The notes beneath the pieces are model-generated. The model did no database searches, was not told where the DNA came from, and was given only the letters and a program-made list of their open reading frames with translations. Both the position numbers and the translations under genes were made by a program. Below are positions 44,332 to 52,878 of a stretch of 64,000 nt of DNA, in pieces. Numbering within the stretch: the first letter of the stretch is position 1; each line of letters begins with the position of its first letter. Source of the stretch: an uncultured Selenomonadaceae bacterium (GTDB lineage: Bacteria; Bacillota; Negativicutes; Selenomonadales; Selenomonadaceae); the NCBI GenBank assembly GCA_937902665.1, contig CALELM010000045.1, positions 1-64,000 on the forward strand, given 5' to 3'.

Positions 44332-45402
44332 TTATACATTTTTGTCCAAAACACGGCGTTCATCAAGCAAAATATCTGCTAATTCCTCTGATTCCAAATG
44401 AAACAGATCCAAAATCTCCTTGCTCGACATTCTGCCACTGTTATATAAGACCTGAAGGATCTCTTTTTTTGCTACATCTACTCCTTCCGCATATCCTTTC
44501 ATATAACTATCGAGGCCCTGCCCCGTTGCATGATATGCGGCCAACTGCCGTTGAATACTTTCCATCATGATATCATCCTCACTGCGTCTGACATCAAGTT
44601 TTCTCCAAAGTGCTTCTCGGTTCACCCTATGCAGGGGTTTCGGCGCATCTGCCTGCAAAAAATAATCACCGTCCGGCAACATTTTCCATGTTTCCTCCGC
44701 TAACCACGAAAATTTCAAAATATGCTCTACGTTAAGCTTGTCACTGGTCTCATAAAAATGCTCTGCTTCCTGACGTGTCTTTCCTCCACGCATTTTGCGA
44801 CCAATAAGACGTTCTCTCAGATCTTCAGCTTTTGCGGAAATAAACAATGTATAATCCGCAAAACTGCGAATATCCTGCCAAGCACCTTCTCGCAAAAGAA
44901 GCCAATTCCCCTCCAGCAAAATGATATCATGATTCAGCAGCTTCACATCCTCTACCACATCATGATACCGCCGATCGTAAACTGGCCAACGAATATCCTC
45001 TTTCTTTAATGACCAAAGCTTCTCTCTTAGATGTACAACATCAAAGGTTTCTGGACACCCCTTGACATCTATCATCGGAATCAATTTCCCATCTCGTTCA
45101 ACAGAATGTGTCCGAATATAATCCGAATGGTAATGAAATCCATCCAAGCCAATCGCTTGAATGGGTGTCAAGCCTTCCCTAGCTGCGGACAGCTTCTCCA
45201 GCAACAAGGAAAGTGTTGTTTTTCCTGTTCCCGGAGGCGCTACCAAATATACCAAAATTCTTCTTTTTGCTCGTTGCTGCAAACTGGTTAATCGGCGCAA
45301 AAATGGGAGAAAGAGCATATCTATGGTTCTTTGATTATACTTCACATCATGTACCAGTCCATTAATTGCCAATCGATAATTTTTCCAAACCTTCTCTCCC
45401 AA
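44332..45402 (-). CDS. P-loop nucleoside/nucleotide-kinase-like protein with C-terminal helical extension
   Basis: A 356-residue P-loop protein of the uridine kinase/phosphoribulokinase type, similar in layout to uncharacterised YggC-like sugar kinases. The Walker A is APPGTGKTT near residue 55, followed by GLDGFHYH, the DRRYHDVVE segment and LLEGNWLLL. About 95 extra C-terminal residues form helices resembling a short DNA- or protein-binding module (MKGYAEGVDVAKKEILQVLY). The substrate is unknown. The start is a TTG with GGGGGTG five bases upstream. It lies between a Gfo/Idh oxidoreductase and exonuclease III. Confidence 0.75.
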   Translation of the reverse strand: MGEKVWKNYRLAINGLVHDVKYNQRTIDMLFLPFLRRLTSLQQRAKRRILVYLVAPPGTGKTTLSLLLEKLSAAREGLTPIQAIGLDGFHYHSDYIRTHSVERDGKLIPMIDVKGCPETFDVVHLREKLWSLKKEDIRWPVYDRRYHDVVEDVKLLNHDIILLEGNWLLLREGAWQDIRSFADYTLFISAKAEDLRERLIGRKMRGGKTRQEAEHFYETSDKLNVEHILKFSWLAEETWKMLPDGDYFLQADAPKPLHRVNREALWRKLDVRRSEDDIMMESIQRQLAAYHATGQGLDSYMKGYAEGVDVAKKEILQVLYNSGRMSSKEILDLFHLESEELADILLDERRVLDKNV

Positions 45403-45437
45403 TTTTGCACCCCCTTCATCAATAGAATAGGCTTGTC

Positions 45438-46433
45438 TTAGTTAGGGCTTTCATCAACGCCAAAAACAATTCCTGCCGCTTTGCGAGCTTTCTCCATCAT
45501 TTCACTTACCGCTAAGGTGTATTTCAGATCCTGCCGCATTTCCTCATATTTATCTTCCAATAAAATTCGAGCAAAATCCTTAAATTCCCTCACCATACGA
45601 TTCACTTCCAACTGTGGTTCGTATGTTGCCAGCTCGCCATTTAAAAATATCTCCAGCTTTTTCATCTCATTTGGCTTTCCAGCCATTCGCAACCAGCCCT
45701 TGTCCCCCTGCACGCTGAAGAAGCACTCACTGTCTGAATCCTTAGCCGCCGTGAGCGAAGCAAGGAATTTGGGATATCTCGCAAGAAGTATGCCTGACGT
45801 ATCGATTCCGTTGAATCCTTTGTTTGGATAATAAACTACTTCTTCAGAAATTCCCAAAAGGCCATAAAGCAAGCTGATGTTGTAAATGCCCAGATCATAA
45901 AGCGTACCGCCGCTGAGCTGCGGATCAAACGCAGGCAGGACCTCACCATTTTTATACTTGTCATAACGGCTGGAATACTGGGAATAATTTGCAAGAACCA
46001 AATGGATATCTCCAAGACTCGGCAAAAGCTCTTTCATCTTTTCGTAAACAAGGGAGTGTCTTGGTGTAATTGCCTCAAAAATATAGCAATGATTCTGCTC
46101 AGCCAAATCTGCCAGTTCCTTGGATTCCCTGAACGTGGAACAAAATGGCTTTTCAAGTATCACGTTTTTGTTAAAAAGAAGTGCCTTTTTGGCATACTCA
46201 TAATGGACACTATTGACTAATCCAATATAAACCGTATCCGCTTCCGAGGTTTCCAACAATTCTTCATAGTCCGTATAAACGGAAGGAATGCCATATTCCC
46301 TTGCAAAAGCTTCTGCTTTATCCTTGCTATGCGCTCGACCAAAAATAGCAGATAATTCAATATCCTTCACTTGAGCCATCGCCAGCAAGGCTTCCGATAT
46401 AATTTTTCCCGTTCCAATGACTGCTAACTTCAT
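45438..46433 (-). CDS. Gfo/Idh/MocA family oxidoreductase
   Basis: A 331-residue NAD(P)-dependent dehydrogenase of the Gfo/Idh/MocA family. The N terminus has the Rossmann motif VIGTGKIISEA, and the conserved EKPFC motif (catalytic Lys) lies near residue 95. A C-terminal alpha/beta domain with SGGTLYDLGIYN completes the fold. The substrate, presumably a sugar or polyol derivative, cannot be told. GGAGGAG precedes the ATG. It may be functionally linked to the kinase just downstream, but there is no direct evidence. Confidence 0.9.
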   Translation of the reverse strand: MKLAVIGTGKIISEALLAMAQVKDIELSAIFGRAHSKDKAEAFAREYGIPSVYTDYEELLETSEADTVYIGLVNSVHYEYAKKALLFNKNVILEKPFCSTFRESKELADLAEQNHCYIFEAITPRHSLVYEKMKELLPSLGDIHLVLANYSQYSSRYDKYKNGEVLPAFDPQLSGGTLYDLGIYNISLLYGLLGISEEVVYYPNKGFNGIDTSGILLARYPKFLASLTAAKDSDSECFFSVQGDKGWLRMAGKPNEMKKLEIFLNGELATYEPQLEVNRMVREFKDFARILLEDKYEEMRQDLKYTLAVSEMMEKARKAAGIVFGVDESPN

Positions 46434-46458
46434 AAGACATTCTCCTCCTTCTTTACCG

Positions 46459-46872
46459 TCAAATCAAAATTCCGTGGCAATGATCTATCTCATGCTGCAC
46501 AATTTGTGCCGCAAATCCACAAAATTTTCTTCTTTGCTTCTTAAATTCCACATCCCTATACTTCACCTCAACGGTTTCGTACCTTTTTGCCTTTCTTTCA
46601 CCATCTAAGGATAAGCAGCCTTCCATTTTTTCTGCATACTTTGCAGAAGTCTTTATGATGACAGGATTCAGCATGACAAGTATTTCATTCCCATCCAGTA
46701 CAGCAATAATATTCTTTTGTACACCTATCATGTTTGCAGCCATTCCAACGCAGCGATATGCATTCGCAGACAGCGTATCCAAAAGATCTTGGGCAACAGA
46801 CGCATCTTCCTTCGTTGCATTTTTTGATTCCTGCTTCAAAAATTCTTCATTCCGAACGATTGGCTTCACCAA
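46459..46872 (-). CDS. Peptide-deformylase family protein
   Basis: A short member of the peptide deformylase family, which removes formyl groups from nascent proteins. The three motifs are GMAANMIG (motif 1, with Asn-Met where most deformylases have Gln), EGCLS (metal Cys) and QHEIDH (HExxH). The metal ligands are therefore intact, but motif 1 deviates. Family members in Firmicutes begin near MVKPIVRDE, and a TTG at 46872 gives that N terminus (137 residues), with a purine-rich GGGAGG site somewhat far upstream. An ATG at 46902 is the alternative. It lies between the Gfo/Idh gene and recN; a main def gene is expected elsewhere. Confidence 0.8.
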   Translation of the reverse strand: MVKPIVRNEEFLKQESKNATKEDASVAQDLLDTLSANAYRCVGMAANMIGVQKNIIAVLDGNEILVMLNPVIIKTSAKYAEKMEGCLSLDGERKAKRYETVEVKYRDVEFKKQRRKFCGFAAQIVQHEIDHCHGILI

Positions 46873-46949
46873 CCTCAGCCATCTCCTCCCTGCATCCTTC
46901 ATGCATCTTTACGACTGCACGTTTTCATCTGCATTGCAGTTTAATTTTC

Positions 46950-48656
46950 CTAAATGTTTTTGAACGCTTGTTTTTTCATGTCTGCATGCAGAATCATTTC
47001 CCTTGCATTGTCCAAGGAAATTGCTGTAGCATCTGCTCCCGATGCCATGCGGGCAATCTCATTGATACGTTCCGTATCCGTCAGGCGCTTCACCCGTGTA
47101 TATGTCGCATTGTTTTCTGAATTTTTAGCAATATAGAGGTGAGCATCTGCCATACATGCGATTTGAGGGAGGTGCGTAATGCAAAATACCTGTTTATATT
47201 TTGCGACCAAAGCAATTCTCTCTGCGACCATTTGGGCAGTACGTCCACCGATTCCTGTATCAATTTCATCAAAAACCATGCTGGGAACAGCGTCCTGCCT
47301 AGCAGCTGAAATTGTCTTGAAAGCTAATGCGATACGTGACAGCTCGCCTCCTGATACCACCTTTGCAAGAGGCTTCGGTACTTCGCCGGGATTCGCTGAA
47401 AATCTCACCAACAGCTGATCTGCACCATTGGAAGTATATTTTTCTAAAGGTTCAACTTCCATGGAAAGATGTGCTTTTGGCATACCGAGTTCCATCAGTT
47501 GTTCTTCAATTTTCGCAGAAAGCCGTTTTGCTCCAGTCTTTCGCATGTTCGTCAAAATGCTTGCGTTTTCCCGCAAAGCTGCTTCCAGTGCAGAAACCAC
47601 CTTCTCCATAGCCGCAATATCTTCATCGCTATTTTCAATTTCTTCCAATTCCTGACAAATCTTCTTATGATACTCCAAAATATCCTTCACGCTTGCGCCG
47701 TACTTCTTTTGAAGCTTGTATATGGCATCCATACGCTTTTGAAGCTCGTCCAGTTTTTGTGGCTGAAACTCCATAGACTCCCCATAATCACGCAGTTCAT
47801 AGGAGACCTCTTGCAAAGACACATAGGCATCCTCCAGCATTTTCCGTGAATTCTCCAAAGAATCATCGAATCGGCTCATACTTTCCAAGTTTTTCTTTAT
47901 TTCGGATAAAGCTGCCAGAACCCCTAAACCGTTTTTTGAGCTGCTGTCCAGCAAACGATAAGATTCTTCAACGTAAGATGCTATCTTTTCAGCATGTGAC
48001 AGACGGCGAATATCATTTTCCAGCTGTTCATCCTCGCCTTCCTTCAGCTCGGCATCCTTTATTTCCTTTTCCTGCCACCGAAGCATATCCATTCGCTGTG
48101 CATGTTCCCTAGCAGACAGTTTTTTTTCTTCCAATTCCTGTTTTTTTGCTGACCACTCTTTATATGCAGTACTATATGCTAAAAATGCATCCAAAATCGC
48201 ATCATCCGAATGATCCAATAAATCATACTGATTTGCTTCTTTCAGCAATGCCAGATTTTCATTTTGCCCATGAATATCAATTAAACAGCTTCCTATCTTT
48301 TTCAAAACTGCCAAGGTTATATGACATCCATTAACTAAAATCGAGCTTCGACCATTTGCCGATACCTGCCTTGTGATGATAAGCTCATCATCTTCCATGT
48401 CAATAGCCTGTTCACAGAGCATTGCCTTTAAGTCAGGCTGGTTTTCCAGCTGAAATACAGCCTCCACTCGCAGCCAGTCACAGCCTGTCCGAATAGATTC
48501 CGCAGATACCTTATATCCAAGAATTGCCCCCAAGGCATCAATCAGTATGGATTTCCCTGCACCGGTTTCACCTGTAATGATATTTAATCCCGTACCAAAA
48601 TCAATTTGAATGTGTTCTAAAAGTGCAAAGTTCCAAACCGTTAATGTTTTTAGCAT
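46950..48656 (-). CDS. recN: DNA repair protein RecN
   Basis: An SMC-like ATPase that acts at double-strand breaks. The 568-residue protein has the N-terminal Walker A GETGAGKSILID, a long coiled-coil middle (about residues 160-380), and the C-terminal ABC signature (VVSGGELSR) with Walker B FDEIDTGIGG. GGGAGA precedes the ATG. The start is four bases after argR, matching the tlyA-nadK-argR-recN order known from Firmicutes. Confidence 0.97.
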   Translation of the reverse strand: MLKTLTVWNFALLEHIQIDFGTGLNIITGETGAGKSILIDALGAILGYKVSAESIRTGCDWLRVEAVFQLENQPDLKAMLCEQAIDMEDDELIITRQVSANGRSSILVNGCHITLAVLKKIGSCLIDIHGQNENLALLKEANQYDLLDHSDDAILDAFLAYSTAYKEWSAKKQELEEKKLSAREHAQRMDMLRWQEKEIKDAELKEGEDEQLENDIRRLSHAEKIASYVEESYRLLDSSSKNGLGVLAALSEIKKNLESMSRFDDSLENSRKMLEDAYVSLQEVSYELRDYGESMEFQPQKLDELQKRMDAIYKLQKKYGASVKDILEYHKKICQELEEIENSDEDIAAMEKVVSALEAALRENASILTNMRKTGAKRLSAKIEEQLMELGMPKAHLSMEVEPLEKYTSNGADQLLVRFSANPGEVPKPLAKVVSGGELSRIALAFKTISAARQDAVPSMVFDEIDTGIGGRTAQMVAERIALVAKYKQVFCITHLPQIACMADAHLYIAKNSENNATYTRVKRLTDTERINEIARMASGADATAISLDNAREMILHADMKKQAFKNI

Positions 48657-48660
48657 ATTA

Positions 48661-49125
48661 TTATCTCCCGTCCCCCATTGTCAGCCTTTCCATTTTTTCC
48701 ATGACAGAAGGAACACTGTCCTTAGGCTTCACAACAACAAGAATATTATCATCGCCCGCTACCGTACCGATTACTTCCGGCCACTTGGAATGATCGATGG
48801 CAGCCGCTACTGCATTAGCCGTGCCGGGAAGCGTTTTTACAACAATAATATTCTCACTGCAATCCAGCCCTGTGACAGAATCCTGAAACAACCTTGCCAT
48901 ACGATTCGGGGTAAATATCAGCTTGTTTTCTATAGGCGCAGCATAACGATACCGTCCATCTCCAATAGGAACCTTGATAAGCATCAGTTCCTTAATATCA
49001 CGAGAAACCGTTGCCTGCGTTACTGCAATATGCCTTTTTTTTAACGCTGCGGAAAGGTCTTCCTGCGTTTCGATCACTTCATGTTCTATAATATCCTTTA
49101 TTTTTGCATGACGAGCTAATTTCAT
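48661..49125 (-). CDS. argR: Arginine repressor ArgR
   Basis: A hexameric arginine-responsive regulator. The 154-residue protein has an N-terminal winged-helix domain with the recognition helix in VTQATVSRDIKEL and a C-terminal oligomerisation and arginine-binding domain (GTVAGDDNILVV). GAGGGTG precedes the ATG. In this context (with nadK, tlyA and recN) it is commonly cotranscribed, and no arginine genes lie nearby. Confidence 0.95.
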   Translation of the reverse strand: MKLARHAKIKDIIEHEVIETQEDLSAALKKRHIAVTQATVSRDIKELMLIKVPIGDGRYRYAAPIENKLIFTPNRMARLFQDSVTGLDCSENIIVVKTLPGTANAVAAAIDHSKWPEVIGTVAGDDNILVVVKPKDSVPSVMEKMERLTMGDGR

Positions 49126-49152
49126 ATTTTCACCCTCTATCGCAAAATGAGA

Positions 49153-50004
49153 TTAGTTTCCCAAGAATTTTGTCCGAAGAATCTTGTAATAATCTTTGTC
49201 TTCAAATTTAACGATTTTTGCCTTGACGGAAGATTTCCTGACAACGACCTCATCCCCCGGAAGCAGCCGAAAACTTTCTTGCCCATCAAACGTAACAATA
49301 ATATCCTGATGCATGGACGCTATATGCAAGTGTATCACATCTTTTTCGCTTACCACCAAAGGCCTGATATTAAAAGAATGCGCGCAAATGGGAGTGATCA
49401 AAAGTGCCTGTACTGTCGGGTGCATAATAGGACCGCCGGCAGAAAGCGAATATGCTGTAGAACCTGTGGGAGAAGATACAATGATTCCATCTGCCTGATA
49501 ATCAATCAGCCTAGTATTATTGATGCTAAGCCCTAAATGAAGCATACGGGCAACACCGCCCTTGCTGATAACCACATCATTGATGGCATTCCCCAAAAAA
49601 TGCTTCTCTCCATCTTCGCTTTGAACAAATCCCGAAAGCAGCAGCCTAGCTTCAATGAAGTAATCCCCAGATAAAATTTTTGCCAGCTTCTTCTCCAGCT
49701 CATTCAATTCAATATCTGCCATAAAGCCAAGGGTTCCGATATTGATTCCGCAGACAGGGACTCCTCGACGGCCCAGCCTCCTGCACACACCGAGCAGCGT
49801 TCCGTCCCCACCGATGCTTAATGCCATATCCATGGGCATTTGTTCTATCTCCTCTTGCCCAAGAGACTCGTATCCAAAAAAAACAGCTTCATCCATGGGA
49901 AGAAGAAGTTCCACATTTTTATTTTTGCAAAACGCAACAATACGTTTCAAGACAATATCCGCATGCTCTTTGTTCATGTTTGGGAATATCCCTAATCTCA
50001 TCAT
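49153..50004 (-). CDS. nadK: NAD kinase
   Basis: Phosphorylates NAD to NADP with ATP or polyphosphate. The 283-residue protein has the GGDGTLLGVCR motif, the NDVVISK segment and the C-terminal beta-sandwich with SPTGSTAYSLSAGGP. Two adjacent ATGs (50004 and 50001) follow AGAGGAA; 50004 was chosen. The open extension to 50034 overlaps tlyA and was rejected. The 3' end of tlyA (50018) lies 13 bases upstream, so the two genes do not overlap. Confidence 0.96.
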   Translation of the reverse strand: MMRLGIFPNMNKEHADIVLKRIVAFCKNKNVELLLPMDEAVFFGYESLGQEEIEQMPMDMALSIGGDGTLLGVCRRLGRRGVPVCGINIGTLGFMADIELNELEKKLAKILSGDYFIEARLLLSGFVQSEDGEKHFLGNAINDVVISKGGVARMLHLGLSINNTRLIDYQADGIIVSSPTGSTAYSLSAGGPIMHPTVQALLITPICAHSFNIRPLVVSEKDVIHLHIASMHQDIIVTFDGQESFRLLPGDEVVVRKSSVKAKIVKFEDKDYYKILRTKFLGN

Positions 50005-50017
50005 AAAACCAGTTCCT

Positions 50018-50824
50018 CTAATCCAGCTTTTCATGTGCTTCCTTGACGATCTGCAAGCTCAATTCATCAGTAATGTTATCTGCAAGAGACAAATCTTTAG
50101 AAAGACGTATCAAATATTCGATGTTCCCTTCCGGGCCTTTAACGGGGGAATAAGTCAACGCAATTGGAACAAAGCCTTCCTGACGGCTAAACCCAATGAT
50201 ATTGCTGACGACCTCTTTATGAACTTCAGGATCGTGTACCACACCTTTTTTTCCTATTTTTTCACGGCCTGCCTCAAATTGCGGCTTGATCAGTGCAACG
50301 ATTTCTCCCTTTTCATGCAAAAGGCTCTTTACCACAGAAAGAACCTTTGTCAAGGAAATAAAGGCAACATCAATAGAGGCAAAATCCAAAACATCGCCCA
50401 GCATATCAGGTGTCACATGACGTATATTTGTCCGTTCCATGTTAATGACTCGTTCATCTGTACGCAATTTCCATGCAAGCTGTCCATAACCGACATCAAT
50501 AGCATAAACCTTGCTTGCTCCGTTTTGAAGCATACAATCCGAAAAACCGCCCGTGGATGCACCGATATCAGCGGCGATCTTTCCTTCAAGCGAAATCCCA
50601 AACTCCTCGATTGCTTTTGCAAGCTTCAATCCTCCGCGGCTCACATAAGGGATATCCTCACCCAAAAGGCGAAGCTCTGCATCAGATTTTACTGTCGTAC
50701 CAGCCTTATCTATTTTTTGTCCATTAACCAAGACCTGCCCTGCCATAATAATTCTTTTTGCACGTTCCCTGCTTTGCACAAAGCCACGTTCCACAAGAAG
50801 TATATCCAGCCGTTCCTTTGCCAT
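50018..50824 (-). CDS. tlyA: TlyA family rRNA (cytidine-2'-O)-methyltransferase
   Basis: A methyltransferase of the TlyA/hemolysin-A family that modifies rRNA cytidines. The 268-residue protein has an N-terminal S4 domain (RLDILLVERGFVQSRERAKR) and an FtsJ-type SAM-binding domain (AADIGASTGGFSDCML) with KPQFEAG later. The ATG at 50824 is preferred over the extension to 50860, which lies over the -10. A promoter sits about 60 bases upstream. It heads the tlyA-nadK-argR-recN run. Confidence 0.93.
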   Translation of the reverse strand: MAKERLDILLVERGFVQSRERAKRIIMAGQVLVNGQKIDKAGTTVKSDAELRLLGEDIPYVSRGGLKLAKAIEEFGISLEGKIAADIGASTGGFSDCMLQNGASKVYAIDVGYGQLAWKLRTDERVINMERTNIRHVTPDMLGDVLDFASIDVAFISLTKVLSVVKSLLHEKGEIVALIKPQFEAGREKIGKKGVVHDPEVHKEVVSNIIGFSRQEGFVPIALTYSPVKGPEGNIEYLIRLSKDLSLADNITDELSLQIVKEAHEKLD

Positions 50825-50881
50825 TCCGTAACCGTCCTCATCATTCTTATCGTAATGCAATTCTGCTCAAAACTAACCTAA

Positions 50882-50887
50882 ATTATA
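50882..50887 (-). promoter_or_regulatory. Extended -10 promoter of the tlyA run
   Basis: On the minus strand TGATATAAT, an extended -10 (TGn TATAAT). No good -35 is visible. It lies 58 bases upstream of tlyA. Apart from this and the fabK terminator, the 50825-51146 interval shows nothing else. Confidence 0.55.
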
Positions 50888-51000
50888 TCATAATTTTCAT
50901 AGAACTGCACCTTATCCAAATCACTGTCTCTCGCTTTTCAAATTTTTCTGACTCTATCATACAATCTAGTTTTCCAAAACTCAAGAAAGTGCTTTTAGTC

Positions 51001-51044
51001 AAAAAAAATCGTACAAGGCTTGCAAAAGCAAGACACTTGCACGA
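51001..51044 (-). terminator. Terminator of fabK
   Basis: On the minus strand a long imperfect stem (TCGTGCAAG...CTTGTACGA with inner CTTGC/GCAAG) around TTTT, followed by eight Ts. It lies about 100 bases past fabK. Confidence 0.8.
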
Positions 51045-51146
51045 TATTTTCCAAATAACAATACCGAAAGGTTCCCAACTTCAACTTGTTATTGCAAGTT
51101 ACGAAAAGATTTTTTACATTTTGAAAAGCTTTTGAAGCAAAACACA

Positions 51147-52103
51147 CTATGCTCTTATGCTCACACCTATGTTGGAAGCATTCGACAATGCCTGTCTAGC
51201 TTCTTCCATCATATTCCGAAGGATTTCCTGTACTGGCTCTATCTTTTTCAGCGGCAGCAAGCTTTGTCCCGCCTGCATCATGCCGTTCTCTGTATCGCCG
51301 TCCACTGCCGCCAGTTTGTTCGTGCCGGTTGCCTTCGCAAGCAATTCTTCCTTGCTTGCCTTGCCGGAATATTCCAGTGCGATAAATTCCTCTGAAAACT
51401 TGTTTCGGATGCCTCGCACGGCACCGCCAATGGTCAATCCAGTCACAATGGTATCCGTGTCGATTGCCTCAATCAGCTTTTGCTTCATGTTGCAATGCAC
51501 GTTACATTCCTCTGCAAGAAGGAATCTCGTGCCCATCTGCACACCTGCGGCTCCCATGAGAAGTGCCGCCGCCAGCCCTCGTCCATCCGCGAAGCCTCCT
51601 GCCATAATGACAGGGATCTTTACCTCCGGAATCACCTGCGTCATCAATGCCATCGTCGTCAAGACACCAATATGCCCGCCAGCCTCCATGCCTTCCACGA
51701 CCATAGCATCTGCACCCTTTGCTTCTACCCTCTTTGCAAGCTTCACGTTTGGAATCACAGGTATCACCTTGATTCCAACGGCATGAAGCTTCTCAAAATA
51801 CGGTACAGGATTCCCCGCGCCCAAGGTCACAAATGCCGGCTTTTCCTCGCAAATAACATCGACAATCTCTTCCTTGTTCGGTGCCATCAGCATAATATTA
51901 ACGCCAAACGGCTGGCTCGTCATTGCCTTGCATCGACGAATCTCCGCCTGCACATATTCCGTTGACCTTCCTCCGGAAGAAATAATGCCAGCACCTCCAG
52001 CGTTAGAAACTGCCGCCGCCAAATCTGCATCTGAAATCCATGCCATCCCTCCCTGAATAATCGGATAGCGGATTCCCAAAAGCTCCGTAAGCCTTGTCCC
52101 CAT
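51147..52103 (-). CDS. fabK: Enoyl-ACP reductase II (FabK) / nitronate monooxygenase family
   Basis: An FMN-dependent TIM-barrel enzyme. The 318-residue protein has the FabK-type opening (LLGIRYPIIQGGMAWIS), FGVNIMLM, the catalytic-loop VEGMEAGGHIG and MGTRFLLAEEC. These features match FabK, the last reductase of fatty-acid elongation, better than nitronate monooxygenase, but fabK is usually in a fab cluster and here it stands alone. GAGGAGG precedes the ATG. Terminators lie on both sides, so it is probably monocistronic. Confidence 0.82.
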   Translation of the reverse strand: MGTRLTELLGIRYPIIQGGMAWISDADLAAAVSNAGGAGIISSGGRSTEYVQAEIRRCKAMTSQPFGVNIMLMAPNKEEIVDVICEEKPAFVTLGAGNPVPYFEKLHAVGIKVIPVIPNVKLAKRVEAKGADAMVVEGMEAGGHIGVLTTMALMTQVIPEVKIPVIMAGGFADGRGLAAALLMGAAGVQMGTRFLLAEECNVHCNMKQKLIEAIDTDTIVTGLTIGGAVRGIRNKFSEEFIALEYSGKASKEELLAKATGTNKLAAVDGDTENGMMQAGQSLLPLKKIEPVQEILRNMMEEARQALSNASNIGVSIRA

Positions 52104-52250
52104 ATAAAAACCTCCTCTTGCTCCCTGCTCGCTTTTCCGTCATGTTTCACAAAAAATGCTTAAAGAAAGCCTCCATATCCCCCACACTTTTTGTTTCATC
52201 TAACAAAAAACGAAAAAATCCAAAATATATCGTATTTTTAGAAGTTGTCT

Positions 52251-52281
52251 AAAAAAAGAGAGTGCTCCATCAAGCACTCTC
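52251..52281 (-). terminator. Terminator after the biotin carrier gene
   Basis: On the minus strand GAGAGTGCT and AGCACTCTC form a perfect 9-bp stem with a 6-base loop, followed by TTTTTTT. It ends the propionate decarboxylase transcript. Confidence 0.92.
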
Positions 52282-52302
52282 CCAAAAACTGCCCAGCAGA
52301 AA

Positions 52303-52680
52303 TTAACCAATGATTACAAGGGAATCGCCATTCTTTACTGCCTGACCTGCAGCAACATTGATTGCCTTGACCGTACCAGCAGCATCTGCCACAATTTCAT
52401 TCTGCATCTTCATTGCCTCGAGAATGAGCAGAACCTCACCCTGCTGAACTGCCTGACCTTCCGATGCTACAAGCTTCACAATCTTTCCAGGCATCGGAGC
52501 ATCAATGGAATGCTCACCTGCAGCAGCCGCAACAGCAGCCTTAGCAGGAGCCGCAGGTGCTGCTGCCTTTGGTGCAGGAGGTGCAGCCTTCGGAGCTGGT
52601 GCCTTCGGAGCCGTAGCCTTTACTTCTTCAACCTCAACTTCATAAGCAGTGCCATTTACAGTGATATTGAACTTTTTCAT
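52303..52680 (-). CDS. mmdC: Biotin carrier subunit of methylmalonyl-CoA decarboxylase
   Basis: A 125-residue biotinyl carrier. The N terminus (NITVNGTAYEVEVEE) and a flexible Ala/Pro-rich linker (about residues 24-55) precede the biotinyl domain with the EAMKMQ biotinylation motif. It carries the carboxyl group from the alpha subunit to the partner. The ATG at 52680 has GGAGGA seven bases upstream. It follows the small epsilon-like gene and ends at a terminator. Acyl-CoA carboxylase carriers look similar, so the name rests on the operon context. Confidence 0.9.
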   Translation of the reverse strand: MKKFNITVNGTAYEVEVEEVKATAPKAPAPKAAPPAPKAAAPAAPAKAAVAAAAGEHSIDAPMPGKIVKLVASEGQAVQQGEVLLILEAMKMQNEIVADAAGTVKAINVAAGQAVKNGDSLVIIG

Positions 52681-52723
52681 CGAAAATTCCTCCACTTTCA
52701 AATTCCAATACTTTATCAACAGA

Positions 52724-52861
52724 TCAACGACTCATGCGAGCGGCCTGTGCCCAAGCTACGCTCGGCTTAATCTTGACGGCAATAACTTGATTGCCCATCA
52801 TTTGCTGAACCGCAGCAGTAATCGCTGCCACAACCTCAGGCTTGATTGTCTTGTCACTCAT
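52724..52861 (-). CDS. Small epsilon/delta-like subunit of methylmalonyl-CoA decarboxylase
   Basis: A 45-residue gene, too short for routine gene calling. The protein reads MSDKTIKPEVVAAITAAV at the start and ends PSVAWAQAARMSR. It resembles the soluble C-terminal part of OadG/MmdD-type delta subunits, and in size the roughly 55-residue MmdE of Veillonella, which stabilises the complex. It has no membrane segment. GGGAGGG lies seven bases before the ATG. It lies 17 bases after mmdA and about 43 before the biotin carrier gene. The family assignment is by motif memory and context, not by search. Confidence 0.72.
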   Translation of the reverse strand: MSDKTIKPEVVAAITAAVQQMMGNQVIAVKIKPSVAWAQAARMSR

Positions 52862-52878
52862 GACCAAACCCTCCCAAA

